Source: Candidatus Omnitrophota bacterium
Lineage (GTDB): Bacteria; Hinthialibacterota; Hinthialibacteria; Hinthialibacterales; Hinthialibacteraceae
Assembly: GCA_016934335.1 (NCBI GenBank)
Contig: JAFGTC010000297.1
Location: forward strand, 1-48,235
Length of the DNA: 48,235 nt
Reading direction: 5' to 3'
In this document: positions 27,354-36,735 of the stretch, in pieces
Layout: each line of letters opens with the position of its first letter
How positions within the stretch are numbered: position 1 is the first letter of the stretch
Position numbers and translations under genes: made by a program
The notes under the pieces: model-generated
The model's input: only the letters and a program-made list of their open reading frames with translations
What the model was told of the DNA's origin: nothing
Databases searched by the model: none

Positions 27354-29360
27354 ATGTTTGAAATGATCGAATTTTTCGAAAAGAAGAGTATCAGAATTTA
27401 CACGCTTCTATTGATTTTCCTGCTCTCCGTCCTGCCTGCATCTCAAACGTTCTCGCAAGCGAACGATATTTCCCTTTCGGATTCTTTCCCTCCAGAAAAA
27501 TTGCAGCAAATCCTTATCCCTCAAAATGAATGGCGTCCCTTCCCCACAATCTCAGAGCGGAGCGCCTGGGAACAAATCCCGGCATCCTGTCAAAAAATGC
27601 TTTTGGATCAAGCGCAGGAATACGCTCAACTCGATATCCCCGCTCTCCCCGCCTCCGTTTATTTGCAATTCAAACGGAATGGAAACCGGAGCAATTACCA
27701 GGATATCTGGTATGAACGGCGCGAGCGGCTCCATACTCTCGTCATAGCGGAATGCATCGAAAATCAGGGCCGATTCCTCGATCCGATCGCCGACATGATC
27801 TGGGCGATCTGCGAAGAAACTTCCTGGACGTGGCCCGCCCATATCGGCCCTCAGAAGGCGGGAGTAGACCTACCCGACGCCGACGATCAGGTTGTGGCAT
27901 TGTTTTCCGCCCAGACCGCCAACTCCATGACGCTGACCGCCTATCTGCTCGGCGACAAATTAGACGGCGCCTCTCCCTTGATCCGACCTCGCATCAAGAA
28001 GGAAATCGACCGGCGCATCCTGACGCCCTTTTTAGAGAAGCGATTCGGCTGGATGGGATATTCCGACCGAGCGAACAAGAGCCATCCCAACAACTGGAAT
28101 CCATGGATATGCTCCAACGTCCTTCTCTCGGCGCTTCTTTCCGAAGACGATGAAGCGCGGAGAGTCCGGCTGGTTCACAAATCATTGGACTGCCTGGATA
28201 ATTTTCTGACTTACTACCCGTCCGATGGAAGCTGCGACGAAGGGCCCAGTTATTGGGGCCGGGCGGGAGCAAGTTTGTTCGATGCTCTCGAACATCTTTA
28301 CAGCGCGACCGGCAAGCGGTTCGATTACTATCAACATTCGCTGATTCAAGAAATCGCCCGCTTCATTTATCGCGCCCACATCGTCGGTGACTATTTCATT
28401 TGCCTGGGCGATTGCGATGCGCAATCGGGAATTCCCCATGAGTTGGTTTATCGATTCGGCGTTCGCATCGGCGATAAACGCCTGATGGATTTAGGCGCTT
28501 ACGGCGTCACATACGCTTCCCTGCTAGACGAAACAGACCGCATCGGCGATCTCAATCGTTTTCTCCATTTATTATTCGATGGGAAAGATTTAACAAATTA
28601 CAATCCAACCTCTCATCCCTATGTGCGCGATGTATGGTTGAGCAATCCCAACATGCAACTGATGGCTGCGAGAGATCGGGAAGAAAGCAAAGACGGCTTT
28701 TTTGCAGCGGCCTGGGGCGCGCACAACGCACAAAGCCATAACCATAACGATGTAGGAAATTTCATTCTGTTTGTTGACGGCAAGCCGATCCTCATCGATA
28801 TCGGCCGCCCGACATATACGCGCCAAACCTTCAGCAGCCGGCGCTACGAGATTTGGGCCTTCCAATCAGGCTTTCATAATCTCCCCACAATCAACGGAGC
28901 GGATCAAAATGCCGGCCGGCGATACGCCGCCAGGCAGGTTTCTTATTCTCAGAACGATTCGTACGCTCAGATTGAAATGGACATCGCAGACGCTTATCCC
29001 GAAAAGACCGGCGTCGTCTCGTGGAATCGCACGATGCGCCTGCAGCGAGGCCGGCAATTTGAAGTCATCGATGAGTACACTCTTGAGAATCCATCAGCGG
29101 ATCTAATCGAAAACTTGATCGCCGCCGGCACGGTCGAAGAAACAGCGCCGGGCAAACTCATCTTGCATGATCGAGAAAAAGAATTGCAAATCCAAATGGA
29201 ATTTGATCCCCAAAAATTAGAGGCGGCAATCGAATCGATCGACTTGAAGGATGGGAAGCTCAAAAGAATATGGGGCGACACAATTTATCGAATCCGGTTG
29301 AAATCGATCGCTCCAAAAGCAAAAGACTCCCTCAGCTTGCGCTTTATAAGAGTCCATTAA
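27354..29360 (+). CDS. Secreted heparinase II/III-like polysaccharide lyase
   Basis: The 668-residue protein has a Sec leader (a strongly hydrophobic IYTLLLIFLLSVLPAS segment). The N-terminal half is an alpha/alpha toroid. The C-terminal half carries the heparinase II/III beta-sandwich: SHNHNDVGNFILFVDGKPIL, then YTRQTFSSRRYEIWAFQS and LPTINGADQ. In characterised members (PL12, PL15, PL17, PL21) the His and Tyr in these stretches take part in catalysis, cleaving uronic-acid-containing glycans such as heparin, alginate or ulvan. The substrate is not readable. The ATG follows GGGAG at 6 bases. It lies divergently from GH2 and convergently, 41 bp away, with the sulfatase, in line with a sulfated polysaccharide target. 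Confidence 0.9.
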   Translation: MFEMIEFFEKKSIRIYTLLLIFLLSVLPASQTFSQANDISLSDSFPPEKLQQILIPQNEWRPFPTISERSAWEQIPASCQKMLLDQAQEYAQLDIPALPASVYLQFKRNGNRSNYQDIWYERRERLHTLVIAECIENQGRFLDPIADMIWAICEETSWTWPAHIGPQKAGVDLPDADDQVVALFSAQTANSMTLTAYLLGDKLDGASPLIRPRIKKEIDRRILTPFLEKRFGWMGYSDRANKSHPNNWNPWICSNVLLSALLSEDDEARRVRLVHKSLDCLDNFLTYYPSDGSCDEGPSYWGRAGASLFDALEHLYSATGKRFDYYQHSLIQEIARFIYRAHIVGDYFICLGDCDAQSGIPHELVYRFGVRIGDKRLMDLGAYGVTYASLLDETDRIGDLNRFLHLLFDGKDLTNYNPTSHPYVRDVWLSNPNMQLMAARDREESKDGFFAAAWGAHNAQSHNHNDVGNFILFVDGKPILIDIGRPTYTRQTFSSRRYEIWAFQSGFHNLPTINGADQNAGRRYAARQVSYSQNDSYAQIEMDIADAYPEKTGVVSWNRTMRLQRGRQFEVIDEYTLENPSADLIENLIAAGTVEETAPGKLILHDREKELQIQMEFDPQKLEAAIESIDLKDGKLKRIWGDTIYRIRLKSIAPKAKDSLSLRFIRVH

Positions 29361-29401
29361 AAAAACGACTTAATCGGAAATGGGAAAATCCCAATAAAGA
29401 T

Positions 29402-31192
29402 CTATAAGCGTTTGGCGTACACGTAGTAAGCGCCGCGAGATTGATTCTCGTCATCGCTGAACCAGGTTTGCAGGAAGGTTTTGCCTGCTTTCAATTCCAT
29501 TATAAAGATCGCCGCTTTATCGTATCGCTTTACTGGGATGGTTATATCAAGATCGGCGATCTTCAGACGCGCTTGTGTAACGCGGATCTCTTTCCCGGCG
29601 GGGTATTGAAAACCGCCGGGGACCGGCGAACTGGCCGGGATGGAAGAGTTGATGGGCATATCTTCTTCAATGGGCCAACGCCGCAGCTGAAATTCATATT
29701 TGCCGTCCCGGGCGATTTCGACCGCCCAGAATCCATTGCCGGTCATGCCCGACCGAATTTGCTGCTGATTCCAGGGAACGCTTTCACCATGCCAATCATG
29801 CGAAACGATGCAGGTGGGATTTTCATGATCGGAGCCGATGATGATTTCACAGTAATCATCGAAATCTTTGGAAACGCGCTCCCACCATTTTTCATATTCC
29901 TCGCGAAGCCATGCGACTACGTCCGGATGTTGAGCGGCAGCATCGTTTTTCTGGCCCGGATCGGAAGTCATGTCATAGAGTTCATCACGATTCACCAACC
30001 GCCACCGATCCGTCATCACGGCGCTTTTGCGCCATTTAACCGGGTGATCGACCCGCTGCGAATCCGTGACAAGAACGCGATTCGGCCAATCGAGGCCGGA
30101 TTGACTCAGCAGAGCCTTCAAACTTGCGCCGTCGAAGACTGCATCAGCGGGAGGCCGGAGGCCGCACAAGTCGATCAATGTCGGCATCACGTCGATATGA
30201 GCGGTCAATCTCTCGATATCGCGCCCTCCCTGTAAATTCCCGTTGGGCCAGCGGATGAAAAAGGGAACGCGGTGGCCGCCGTCGTATTCGCTGCCCTTTG
30301 TTCCCCGCATGCCCGCGTTGAATCCTTGGCCGTTCCGAAAGCCCGCCGCCGTCCCGTTGTCGGTCATAAAGATGAAAATAGTGTCATCGCGAAGATCGAG
30401 TTGCTGCAGCGCCTTTTCCAAGCGAGCGATGTTATCGTCGATATTGGTGATCATGCCATAGAAATTGGCGTTGGGAACAGCGTCGTTTTCATCGTACAAG
30501 CGGCTGTATTGTCTGGAGACATTAAAAGGGCTATGCGGAGCGTTGGTCGCCAGATAACAGAAGAAGGGGCGATTTTTGTTTTGTTGGATGAATCGTATGG
30601 CGTTGTCAAACCACACGTCCGTACAATACCCCTCATATCGCTGCGGTTTTCCATTGTGATAATAAGCGTCGTCAAAATAGTTGTTTCCCCAGATGTCGGG
30701 CGCCTGCGTTACGCCGCCGCCGCCATGCCTGACGACTTCCTGAAATCCCCGGTCTTCCGGTCGGAAGGGATAATTATCGCCCAGATGCCATTTGCCGAAA
30801 AATCCGGTCGAATAGCCGTTCTCCAAAAATACATCCGCCAGCGTGATTTCATTATCCCGCAGCAGCGAACGCCCCATGATCGTATGCCATACGCCGGCGC
30901 TGTTGCAGTAACGCCCCGTCAGCAGCGCCGCCCGAGTCGGCGCGCAGGTCGGCCCGACATGGCAATTCGTCAACCGTACGCTTTCTCCATGCAAACGATC
31001 CATGTTCGGCGTTCGGATCAATGGATTGCCATGACACGCCAGATCGCCGTATCCCTGATCGTCGGTTATGATCAAAATGACATGAGGCCGCGTCTTCGAC
31101 GCCGTCCGCATCGGGAAAACGGAATGGAGCGCCAATGCACCCAATCCCACACTCGACATTGTAAGCATCTCTCTACGAGACTTGGCCCCCAT
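29402..31192 (-). CDS. Exported sulfatase, type I formylglycine
   Basis: The 596-residue protein begins with a twin-arginine-like leader (AKSRREMLTMSSVGLGALAL). The sulfatase fold is clear: metal-ligand Asp44/Asp45 in LIITDDQGYGDLACHGN, and the signature CAPTRAALLTGRY with C83 as the residue to be converted to formylglycine. Other conserved stretches are GFFGKWHLG, APHSPF and FMTDNGTAAG. It removes sulfate esters from carbohydrates outside the cytoplasm; family-level substrate is undefined. The ATG at 31192 follows GGAAGGAG; a longer frame upstream overlaps the prepilin gene and is rejected. The final ~120 residues, rich in aromatic beta strands, resemble the usual C-terminal extension. Confidence 0.94.
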   Translation of the reverse strand: MGAKSRREMLTMSSVGLGALALHSVFPMRTASKTRPHVILIITDDQGYGDLACHGNPLIRTPNMDRLHGESVRLTNCHVGPTCAPTRAALLTGRYCNSAGVWHTIMGRSLLRDNEITLADVFLENGYSTGFFGKWHLGDNYPFRPEDRGFQEVVRHGGGGVTQAPDIWGNNYFDDAYYHNGKPQRYEGYCTDVWFDNAIRFIQQNKNRPFFCYLATNAPHSPFNVSRQYSRLYDENDAVPNANFYGMITNIDDNIARLEKALQQLDLRDDTIFIFMTDNGTAAGFRNGQGFNAGMRGTKGSEYDGGHRVPFFIRWPNGNLQGGRDIERLTAHIDVMPTLIDLCGLRPPADAVFDGASLKALLSQSGLDWPNRVLVTDSQRVDHPVKWRKSAVMTDRWRLVNRDELYDMTSDPGQKNDAAAQHPDVVAWLREEYEKWWERVSKDFDDYCEIIIGSDHENPTCIVSHDWHGESVPWNQQQIRSGMTGNGFWAVEIARDGKYEFQLRRWPIEEDMPINSSIPASSPVPGGFQYPAGKEIRVTQARLKIADLDITIPVKRYDKAAIFIMELKAGKTFLQTWFSDDENQSRGAYYVYAKRL

Positions 31193-31265
31193 AATGAACT
31201 CCTTCCTGCGTCTATCCGGAAAATCTCTCGTGTTGCTGCAGGCGGCCATGCCGTCTGATGGATGA

Positions 31266-31865
31266 CTAATAAGGCTTATTTCGACCGATATCGCCGAGAA
31301 ATCCAATATTCGCATGAATGATGTCGCCCACGCTGATCAATCCATTCGAGGCATCGTAAGCCATGGTCGTATATAGGCGCGACGGCCATCGGATCGACCA
31401 TCGATCCGGCCCGGCGCTTCTTGTCAGCCATATCGCCGTCGGGTCTTCATCGCCTCCCTGCAGTTTGTTCTGACGATCGTACTCCGTGTTTCTGTATTGA
31501 TAAAGATCGAGAGGATGGAAGCGACCCGGCGCAGAGTCCAACTCGCGAGACAAAGCGTTCAAAAAAGGATCGTGAGCGGCGCTCATGCTTAAATACGAGA
31601 CGGGCGTCGTCAACTGCCGCCAAATTCGATCGCCTTCATAATCGCTCACTCCCAGATCTCCCATTTCATTCGGACCGATCGGGTGTCTTCCATAATCAAC
31701 CGCATACATGCCGATTGCGGTTTCATGGGATTTCAAATCGCCTTTGACGCGAGAAATCATCGCTCGAGTTCGAGCATTGATAAAATTGGGGACGGCGATC
31801 GCCGCGAGAATGCCGATGATCGCCACGACAATTAGCAGTTCGATCAGAGTAAATCCCCTTTTCAT
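31266..31865 (-). CDS. Prepilin-like protein (type IV/type II pseudopilin N-terminus)
   Basis: The 199-residue protein has a textbook prepilin leader: MKRG, cleavage before Phe5, Glu9 in the mature fifth position, then 'FTLIELLIVVAIIGILAAIA' as the membrane helix. A globular domain with Tyr-rich loops follows, and the typical 'LTRSAGPDRWSIRWPSRLY' end is seen. Proteins of this shape are common in uncultured Planctomycetes-like bacteria, where their function (pilus, secretion or surface fibre) is not established. The ATG at 31865 follows AAAGGAG. It lies between another prepilin gene and the sulfatase on the same strand, with 67- and 73-bp gaps. Confidence 0.9.
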   Translation of the reverse strand: MKRGFTLIELLIVVAIIGILAAIAVPNFINARTRAMISRVKGDLKSHETAIGMYAVDYGRHPIGPNEMGDLGVSDYEGDRIWRQLTTPVSYLSMSAAHDPFLNALSRELDSAPGRFHPLDLYQYRNTEYDRQNKLQGGDEDPTAIWLTRSAGPDRWSIRWPSRLYTTMAYDASNGLISVGDIIHANIGFLGDIGRNKPY

Positions 31866-31932
31866 AATCCCGTCTCCTTTCAATGCAATGAATCCGAATG
31901 TATCGTAGAAGAAGCCTCTAGGGTCGTTGTCA

Positions 31933-32529
31933 TCATGGCCCTGTTCCAGCCGTCTCGCCGCCGTAGCGAATCAAGTCGCCCGCGCTGTTTAAGCCATTGG
32001 ATGGATTATAAATGATTCCCGTAACAGGTTTGTTGAATTTTCTCTCCAAAGGGATATGCATCGCCCGCGAAAAGGAATGATCCGGACCGGCGGAATTAAT
32101 GGAAAAGCCATTTGGCATTTGCGAAACGGCCGCCCCGTTTGAACCGGCCCACCACGTTCCCCACTCTCCTCGATAATTGCCCCAAACATACGTGGAGAAC
32201 TCAGCGCCGATATTCAGAACGCCCGCCTCGCCCATTTTCTCGGTATTGAAAGGATCATGCAATTGGAGACTGCTTAGATAGGAAACAGGCGTAGTCAATT
32301 CGGGAATCGCTCCCACATAACGAAGATTCGATTGTGGATATGGATAGGCGTTTTGGTCAATTTTGTAGTTTTCACAAGCGGTCGCCACCGCCCGTTGGTC
32401 GCTTTGCACTCGTGCGATTTTTGCCCGCACCTGCGCATTGAGAAAATTGGGAACGGCGATCGCCGCGAGAATGCCAATGATCGCCACGACAATCAACAAT
32501 TCAATCAACGTAAAAGATCGTTTCTTCAT
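31933..32529 (-). CDS. Prepilin-like protein, second copy
   Basis: The 198-residue protein has the leader MKKRS followed by FTLIELLIVVAIIGILAAIA. The residue before the predicted cleavage site is Ser, not the usual Gly. The globular part is related to the neighbouring gene: 'ARVQSDQRAVATACENYKI', a TPVSYL segment, and 'GFSINSAGPDHSFSRAMH' at the same position as in the other gene. The two are probably tandem duplicates. No pilus assembly gene is present in the window. The start is not certain: ATG 32527-32529 has only a weak TGGAAT site, and an in-frame ATG 15 bases upstream (32544) has GAGGGGG before it at a longer spacing. Confidence 0.85.
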   Translation of the reverse strand: MKKRSFTLIELLIVVAIIGILAAIAVPNFLNAQVRAKIARVQSDQRAVATACENYKIDQNAYPYPQSNLRYVGAIPELTTPVSYLSSLQLHDPFNTEKMGEAGVLNIGAEFSTYVWGNYRGEWGTWWAGSNGAAVSQMPNGFSINSAGPDHSFSRAMHIPLERKFNKPVTGIIYNPSNGLNSAGDLIRYGGETAGTGP

Positions 32530-32870
32530 TATATTCCAATCCATTGATTGTTCATTCCCCCTCAGCATCTCAGACATGCTCCATTTTTTTCACCCCATTC
32601 AGTATCGATAAAATCCTCATCCTCATTCTTGCACGGGCTGCATGGACTGACAAGAAAAAATTTAACTTCCAATATTAGTTGGATGTGATAAAATCATTCT
32701 CATGTAAAATCGATGAATTTTTTCGTATATTCACGGTGCGTTCATTTCAACGCCATTGTCATTTTATTTTGTTGTCGTCACGGCCGGCATTTCGATCTCA
32801 ATATCTTGGATTATGATCGGCAAAAAATAGGGAAAACATCGATTCTTATAAACGGATTGCAGAATCAACG
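32530..32870. other. Divergent intergenic region (341 bp)
   Basis: The spacer lies between the starts of the second prepilin gene (minus) and the cNMP-HD-GYP gene (plus). It is AT-rich. I see no strong promoter pair, no repeat and no credible small gene. Confidence 0.5.
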
Positions 32871-33929
32871 ATGGAATCAATTGCGTCTTTTCTCATTCAA
32901 ATGGATCTTTTCGCGGGTTTGGACGAAGCGACGATTCAACAAATCGCCTCCCAATTCAAAGTAATCCAATTTCAAGAAGAAGAAACAGTTTTCGCCGAAA
33001 AAGACGAAGGCGACGCCTTCTATATTGTGATCGACGGCGAACTTTCGATTCTTCAAGAAACCGGCCGCGGCCTGCGCGAACTTAAAAAAATCGGACGCCA
33101 TGAAATTTTTGGAGAAATGGCCTTGATCTCGCAGGAAAGACGATCGGCGACCGTCCGGACGGTGACCGACGCCCGATGCCTGCGCATGTCGCGCTTAAAT
33201 TTCAATGATTTGATCGAAACCGAACCCAAGTTCTCTCAACGTATGCTGACTTTCCTTACAAATCGGCTGCGGCATTCTGATGAATTGGCCAACAAAGAAA
33301 TCTTGAACGCGCATCAAGCGCTCATTTTTTCTTTATCGAATTTAGTCGAATCTCGCGACAAATTGACCGGCGATCATCTCCACCGGGTTCGCGAGTATTG
33401 TTCGCTGCTGGCCTCCAATCTCGCACGGCATCCGAAATTCCAAACAATCATCACCCCTGTTTTTATCGAAAACATCTATATTGTTTCTCCCCTGCACGAT
33501 ATTGGCAAAGTAGCCATCCCGGACGGCATTTTACTCAAACCCGGCAAATTAACCCGCGACGAATTTGAAATCATCAAACAACATTCCATCATCGGAGGAG
33601 AATCAATCGCCCGCGTTCTCGAATTTTGCGACAACGAAACCTTCCGAATGGCTTTCAACATCGTTCGCCATCATCATGAACGGTACGACGGTCATGGGTA
33701 TCCGGACGGATTGAAGGGCGAAGCGATTCCTGTCGAAGCGAGAATTGTATCCATCGCCGATTATTATGACGCCATCCTATCAAAACGGAGTTACAAACAG
33801 CCGTTTACCTATAAACAAGCCGAGGAAGAGATACGAAGCCAATCCGGAATTATTTTCGATCCGGTCATCGCAGAAGCAATGTTATCCTCTCTGGATGACT
33901 TTGAATCCATTCATCAAAAATACACGTAA
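32871..33929 (+). CDS. Cyclic-nucleotide-binding HD-GYP phosphodiesterase
   Basis: The 352-residue cytoplasmic protein has an N-terminal CRP-like cyclic-nucleotide-binding domain (about 5-125) with a canonical phosphate cassette, IFGEMALISQERRSATVRT (G81, E82, R91). A linker (125-160) leads to an HD-GYP domain (about 160-340): TGDHLHRVREY, HD pair H209/D210 in PLHDIGKVAIPDGI, HHHERYDGHGYPDGL and the GYP triplet at 276-278. HD-GYP proteins hydrolyse c-di-GMP or related dinucleotides. The fusion suggests that cAMP, cGMP or another ligand adjusts the hydrolase. No ribosome-binding site is obvious. It is convergent with the tyrosine-kinase-like gene. Confidence 0.93.
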   Translation: MESIASFLIQMDLFAGLDEATIQQIASQFKVIQFQEEETVFAEKDEGDAFYIVIDGELSILQETGRGLRELKKIGRHEIFGEMALISQERRSATVRTVTDARCLRMSRLNFNDLIETEPKFSQRMLTFLTNRLRHSDELANKEILNAHQALIFSLSNLVESRDKLTGDHLHRVREYCSLLASNLARHPKFQTIITPVFIENIYIVSPLHDIGKVAIPDGILLKPGKLTRDEFEIIKQHSIIGGESIARVLEFCDNETFRMAFNIVRHHHERYDGHGYPDGLKGEAIPVEARIVSIADYYDAILSKRSYKQPFTYKQAEEEIRSQSGIIFDPVIAEAMLSSLDDFESIHQKYT

Positions 33930-34001
33930 AAACCCGCCCCATTCTCAGAAATGGTGTCGGACTCAAAGAAAAGCCGCCGGCGCAGAGAACTCTATCCGAA
34001 T

Positions 34002-34709
34002 TTACAACCGCTTGTAAATGAATTTAGGGATATGATCTTTCTTTTTATTTAAGACGACCCCTAAAATGTTTCCATCCTGATTTTGCACTCGCTTTTTGAG
34101 GTTCTCTGCGACTTCCCATCGCGTCTTCTCCGCTTCCACGACAAGAATGACCCCATCGACTTTATAGCAAAGCGACAATCCATCCGAGGATAGAGAGGAT
34201 GGAGGCGAATCGATCAAGACATAATCGAATACATCTCGCAGAGATTTCAATGCGTCGTCAAATTCCTTGGAATCGACGTAGGAAGGAATGGGCGTCGTGG
34301 ATGAAATGCGGGTGATCGATAAAGAGGCTTCATCCGATTGGATGGGATTGTCTTCTCCCTCGTGCATTTTCCCAAGAAGAGAATTCAAATCGTTTTCGCA
34401 ATGATAATTCTTATAACCCGCTTGAGTCAAATCCGATACAAGCATCAAGACTTTTTTTCCAAACCGCCCAAACATCAACTTGGCTAACTCCAAGACGATT
34501 GTCGAATTCCCTTCCCCTTTATTGGCGGCGATAAACTGAACGATTCGGCTGCTCTTATCGGGAAGCAGGGCGTTGATGTTCTGATACAGATCGATCATCT
34601 TTTGCTCCATAGGCGACAGCGCGCCCATCAATTGCGTCCGCCCCGTCTCCGCTTTGATATCCTGACTGCCGTCATTGGCCATTTCCAGCGCTTCGTAGAT
34701 CTTGGTCAT
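34002..34709 (-). CDS. Tyrosine-kinase-like P-loop ATPase (CpsD/CapB-type) with altered Walker A
   Basis: The 235-residue protein has an N-terminal MTKIYEALEMA motif as in tyrosine autokinases linked to exopolysaccharide loci. A P-loop follows: KGEGNST at 64-70, where the invariant lysine (KGEGK) is replaced by Asn68 (codon AAT). A deviant-type lysine at position 64 is present, as in the MinD/ParA family. Walker A' is weak (VLMLVSDL), and Walker B is YVLIDSPP. The C-terminus lacks the usual Tyr cluster beyond Tyr233. Catalysis is therefore uncertain; it could bind nucleotide without hydrolysing it, or use the other lysine. The ATG follows GAGGGG. It lies 52 bp downstream of the ExeA-like gene in the same direction. 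Confidence 0.82.
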   Translation of the reverse strand: MTKIYEALEMANDGSQDIKAETGRTQLMGALSPMEQKMIDLYQNINALLPDKSSRIVQFIAANKGEGNSTIVLELAKLMFGRFGKKVLMLVSDLTQAGYKNYHCENDLNSLLGKMHEGEDNPIQSDEASLSITRISSTTPIPSYVDSKEFDDALKSLRDVFDYVLIDSPPSSLSSDGLSLCYKVDGVILVVEAEKTRWEVAENLKKRVQNQDGNILGVVLNKKKDHIPKFIYKRL

Positions 34710-34761
34710 TTTTTCCCCTCTCACTTCTTATTTTTTTATTCTTATTTTTTTGATTTTACAT

Positions 34762-36393
34762 TTAATGATTTTTACGAAAATTGGGAGTAGGAAACAGAAT
34801 GGCGTCTCCCGCAAAGATTAAATCTGCATTCTCGATATTTTTGTTATGACTTTTGACCTGTTCGATAAGAGCGTTCCCGGTCGCTCCATAAATACTGTTG
34901 CAGAGAGACTGGAGAGTGTCCCTTTCCTTAACACGGACGATAATAGGAAATGTTTTTGGCCGCGATTGAATCAATTCTTGACTCGAGAACAATGGATGAG
35001 CCGCATCTCCAAGATTAGTAGTTGACGCCCGGCTGGCGGGAGAGAGATCTTCGCTCGCCGACAACTCCGGAGGAACCTCCCGTAGACTCGAAGCAAAAGA
35101 TTCCTCATCCGGAGCAGGCGCCATGGTAAAAACGCTCCAATCCGACAACGGCATGCTTGCACTCGTTTCTTGGGGAGGCTCATGTCTTTCGTCATGAATC
35201 TCAGCTGCGATTAAAGATTCCATTGCATCCAATGGAGAGGACGATGCAGACGTCACACGGTCCAACGAGGCAATACGAGACGTTGAATTGGGTGAGTTTT
35301 GCACCGGCGCTCTTTCATCGGACGAATCACTTCCCGATGATTTTTCAGCGTCTTCTAAGCGTTTTTCACCCTTTGGTAAATGTTCATTCACAGCAAAAGG
35401 TAAATCCGTAGATTGACTTTCGTTGAACAGTGAAAGAGATGCAAAAATAGGATGCAAACGTTCGTCTCGCCCAAAGAAATAAGCCGCTCCTATCATCAAA
35501 AGACATGCGGCGGCCGGCGCCCAAACCCAACGACTCTTCACAAATCTATTCAGCGGCGATAATCGCCGATTGTTGATCCACGGTTTTTCAAAATCGCGGA
35601 TGACTTCTTTAGCGATTTGGTTCGTCACGATCCGGCTCTGATACCCCATTGCAGCGGCCAGCGCATTGTCGCATAAAATATTGATGAGACGAGGGATGCC
35701 TTGGGCATGCTTTATAATCCGCCGCAGCGCCTTCTTTTCAAAAAATGTGAAGGCCTCAACATCGTTTGTCGACGCAGCAATCCGATGATCGATATAGGCT
35801 GCACTTTCTTTGGGCGTCAACGCATTCAAATAGGCGCGAACAGATATCCGCTGCTTAAACTGACGCAATTCATGTCTTCCCAGGATCTCGGCCAATTCAG
35901 GCTGACCAATAAGTAGTATTTGGAGCAATTTGGCGTTTCGCGTTTCGAGATTGGTCAACATGCGCAATTGCTCCAACGTTTCCACAGGCGTATTTTGCGC
36001 TTCATCAAGTATTAAAACAACTATTTTCCCCTTTTGATAATAATCAATCAAAACCTCGCTCAATTGGCGCGTCATCCAATAGACGTCATCCTGCTCAATA
36101 GAAACTTCCAACTCCTGAAAGATGGTCTGCAAGAGTTGTTGATACGTTAAATCGGCGTTGAAAATGTAAATGGGCGCCACTCGCTCAGGATCGCTCTGTT
36201 TCAGATAGGAGCGAACGATCGTAGTCTTCCCCGCCCCGACTTCTCCAATTAACGTAATAAACCCTTTCCGATATTCAATGCCGTATTTGACGGCGGCGAA
36301 CGCCTCTCTATGGCTTGGACTCAGAAAAAGAAAATCTGTTTCCGGCGTAACATTGAACGGTTCTTTTTCTAATCCCAAATAGTTTGTATACAT
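34762..36393 (-). CDS. ExeA/GspA-like AAA ATPase with transmembrane segment and LysM-like tail
   Basis: The 543-residue protein has an AAA ATPase domain (about 1-270): MYTNYLGLEKEPF, Walker A GEVGAGKT at 50-57, Walker B VVLILDEAQN, and a sensor region with GQPELAEIL. A membrane segment lies at about 290-310 (VWAPAAACLLMIGAAYFFG). A long Ser/Glu-rich linker leads to a LysM-like domain in the last 55 residues (VRVKERDTLQSLCNSIYGAT, then FAGDAILFPTPN), expected to bind peptidoglycan. It matches the ExeA-type ATPases found with type II secretion or with XrtA/EPS tyrosine-kinase pairs. No SD sequence is evident at the ATG. Confidence 0.88.
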   Translation of the reverse strand: MYTNYLGLEKEPFNVTPETDFLFLSPSHREAFAAVKYGIEYRKGFITLIGEVGAGKTTIVRSYLKQSDPERVAPIYIFNADLTYQQLLQTIFQELEVSIEQDDVYWMTRQLSEVLIDYYQKGKIVVLILDEAQNTPVETLEQLRMLTNLETRNAKLLQILLIGQPELAEILGRHELRQFKQRISVRAYLNALTPKESAAYIDHRIAASTNDVEAFTFFEKKALRRIIKHAQGIPRLINILCDNALAAAMGYQSRIVTNQIAKEVIRDFEKPWINNRRLSPLNRFVKSRWVWAPAAACLLMIGAAYFFGRDERLHPIFASLSLFNESQSTDLPFAVNEHLPKGEKRLEDAEKSSGSDSSDERAPVQNSPNSTSRIASLDRVTSASSSPLDAMESLIAAEIHDERHEPPQETSASMPLSDWSVFTMAPAPDEESFASSLREVPPELSASEDLSPASRASTTNLGDAAHPLFSSQELIQSRPKTFPIIVRVKERDTLQSLCNSIYGATGNALIEQVKSHNKNIENADLIFAGDAILFPTPNFRKNH

Positions 36394-36735
36394 AATGCCC
36401 GGAACGTTTCTTGAGTTTTATTTTCCAAATATTCTTGCAAGATTTGATTCGATAAATTCAAAAACTAAAAGACTCAATACTTATCTGATAAATTATAATA
36501 CATAACATGATGCCTCGAAACATTCAATCAAATTATCGGAATATAAATAGGCTTCCTTGATAAAAGAATTCATAAATCCCAAACGCACAACATTCAACTT
36601 TTTATACAAAAAACACTCTAAATACCTGATCGGCAGAAAGTTGCGATCATATTTTCTACATCTATAACCAATATCCTTTCGATCCAATTTTTTCAAATAA
36701 AATCATAAAAAAAGGATACAAGTTCTAGGAGTATA

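Noticed and set aside
36493..36696. Small minus-strand frame in the AT-rich spacer
   Set aside because: No ribosome-binding site, low-complexity product, overlap with the AT-rich promoter region.
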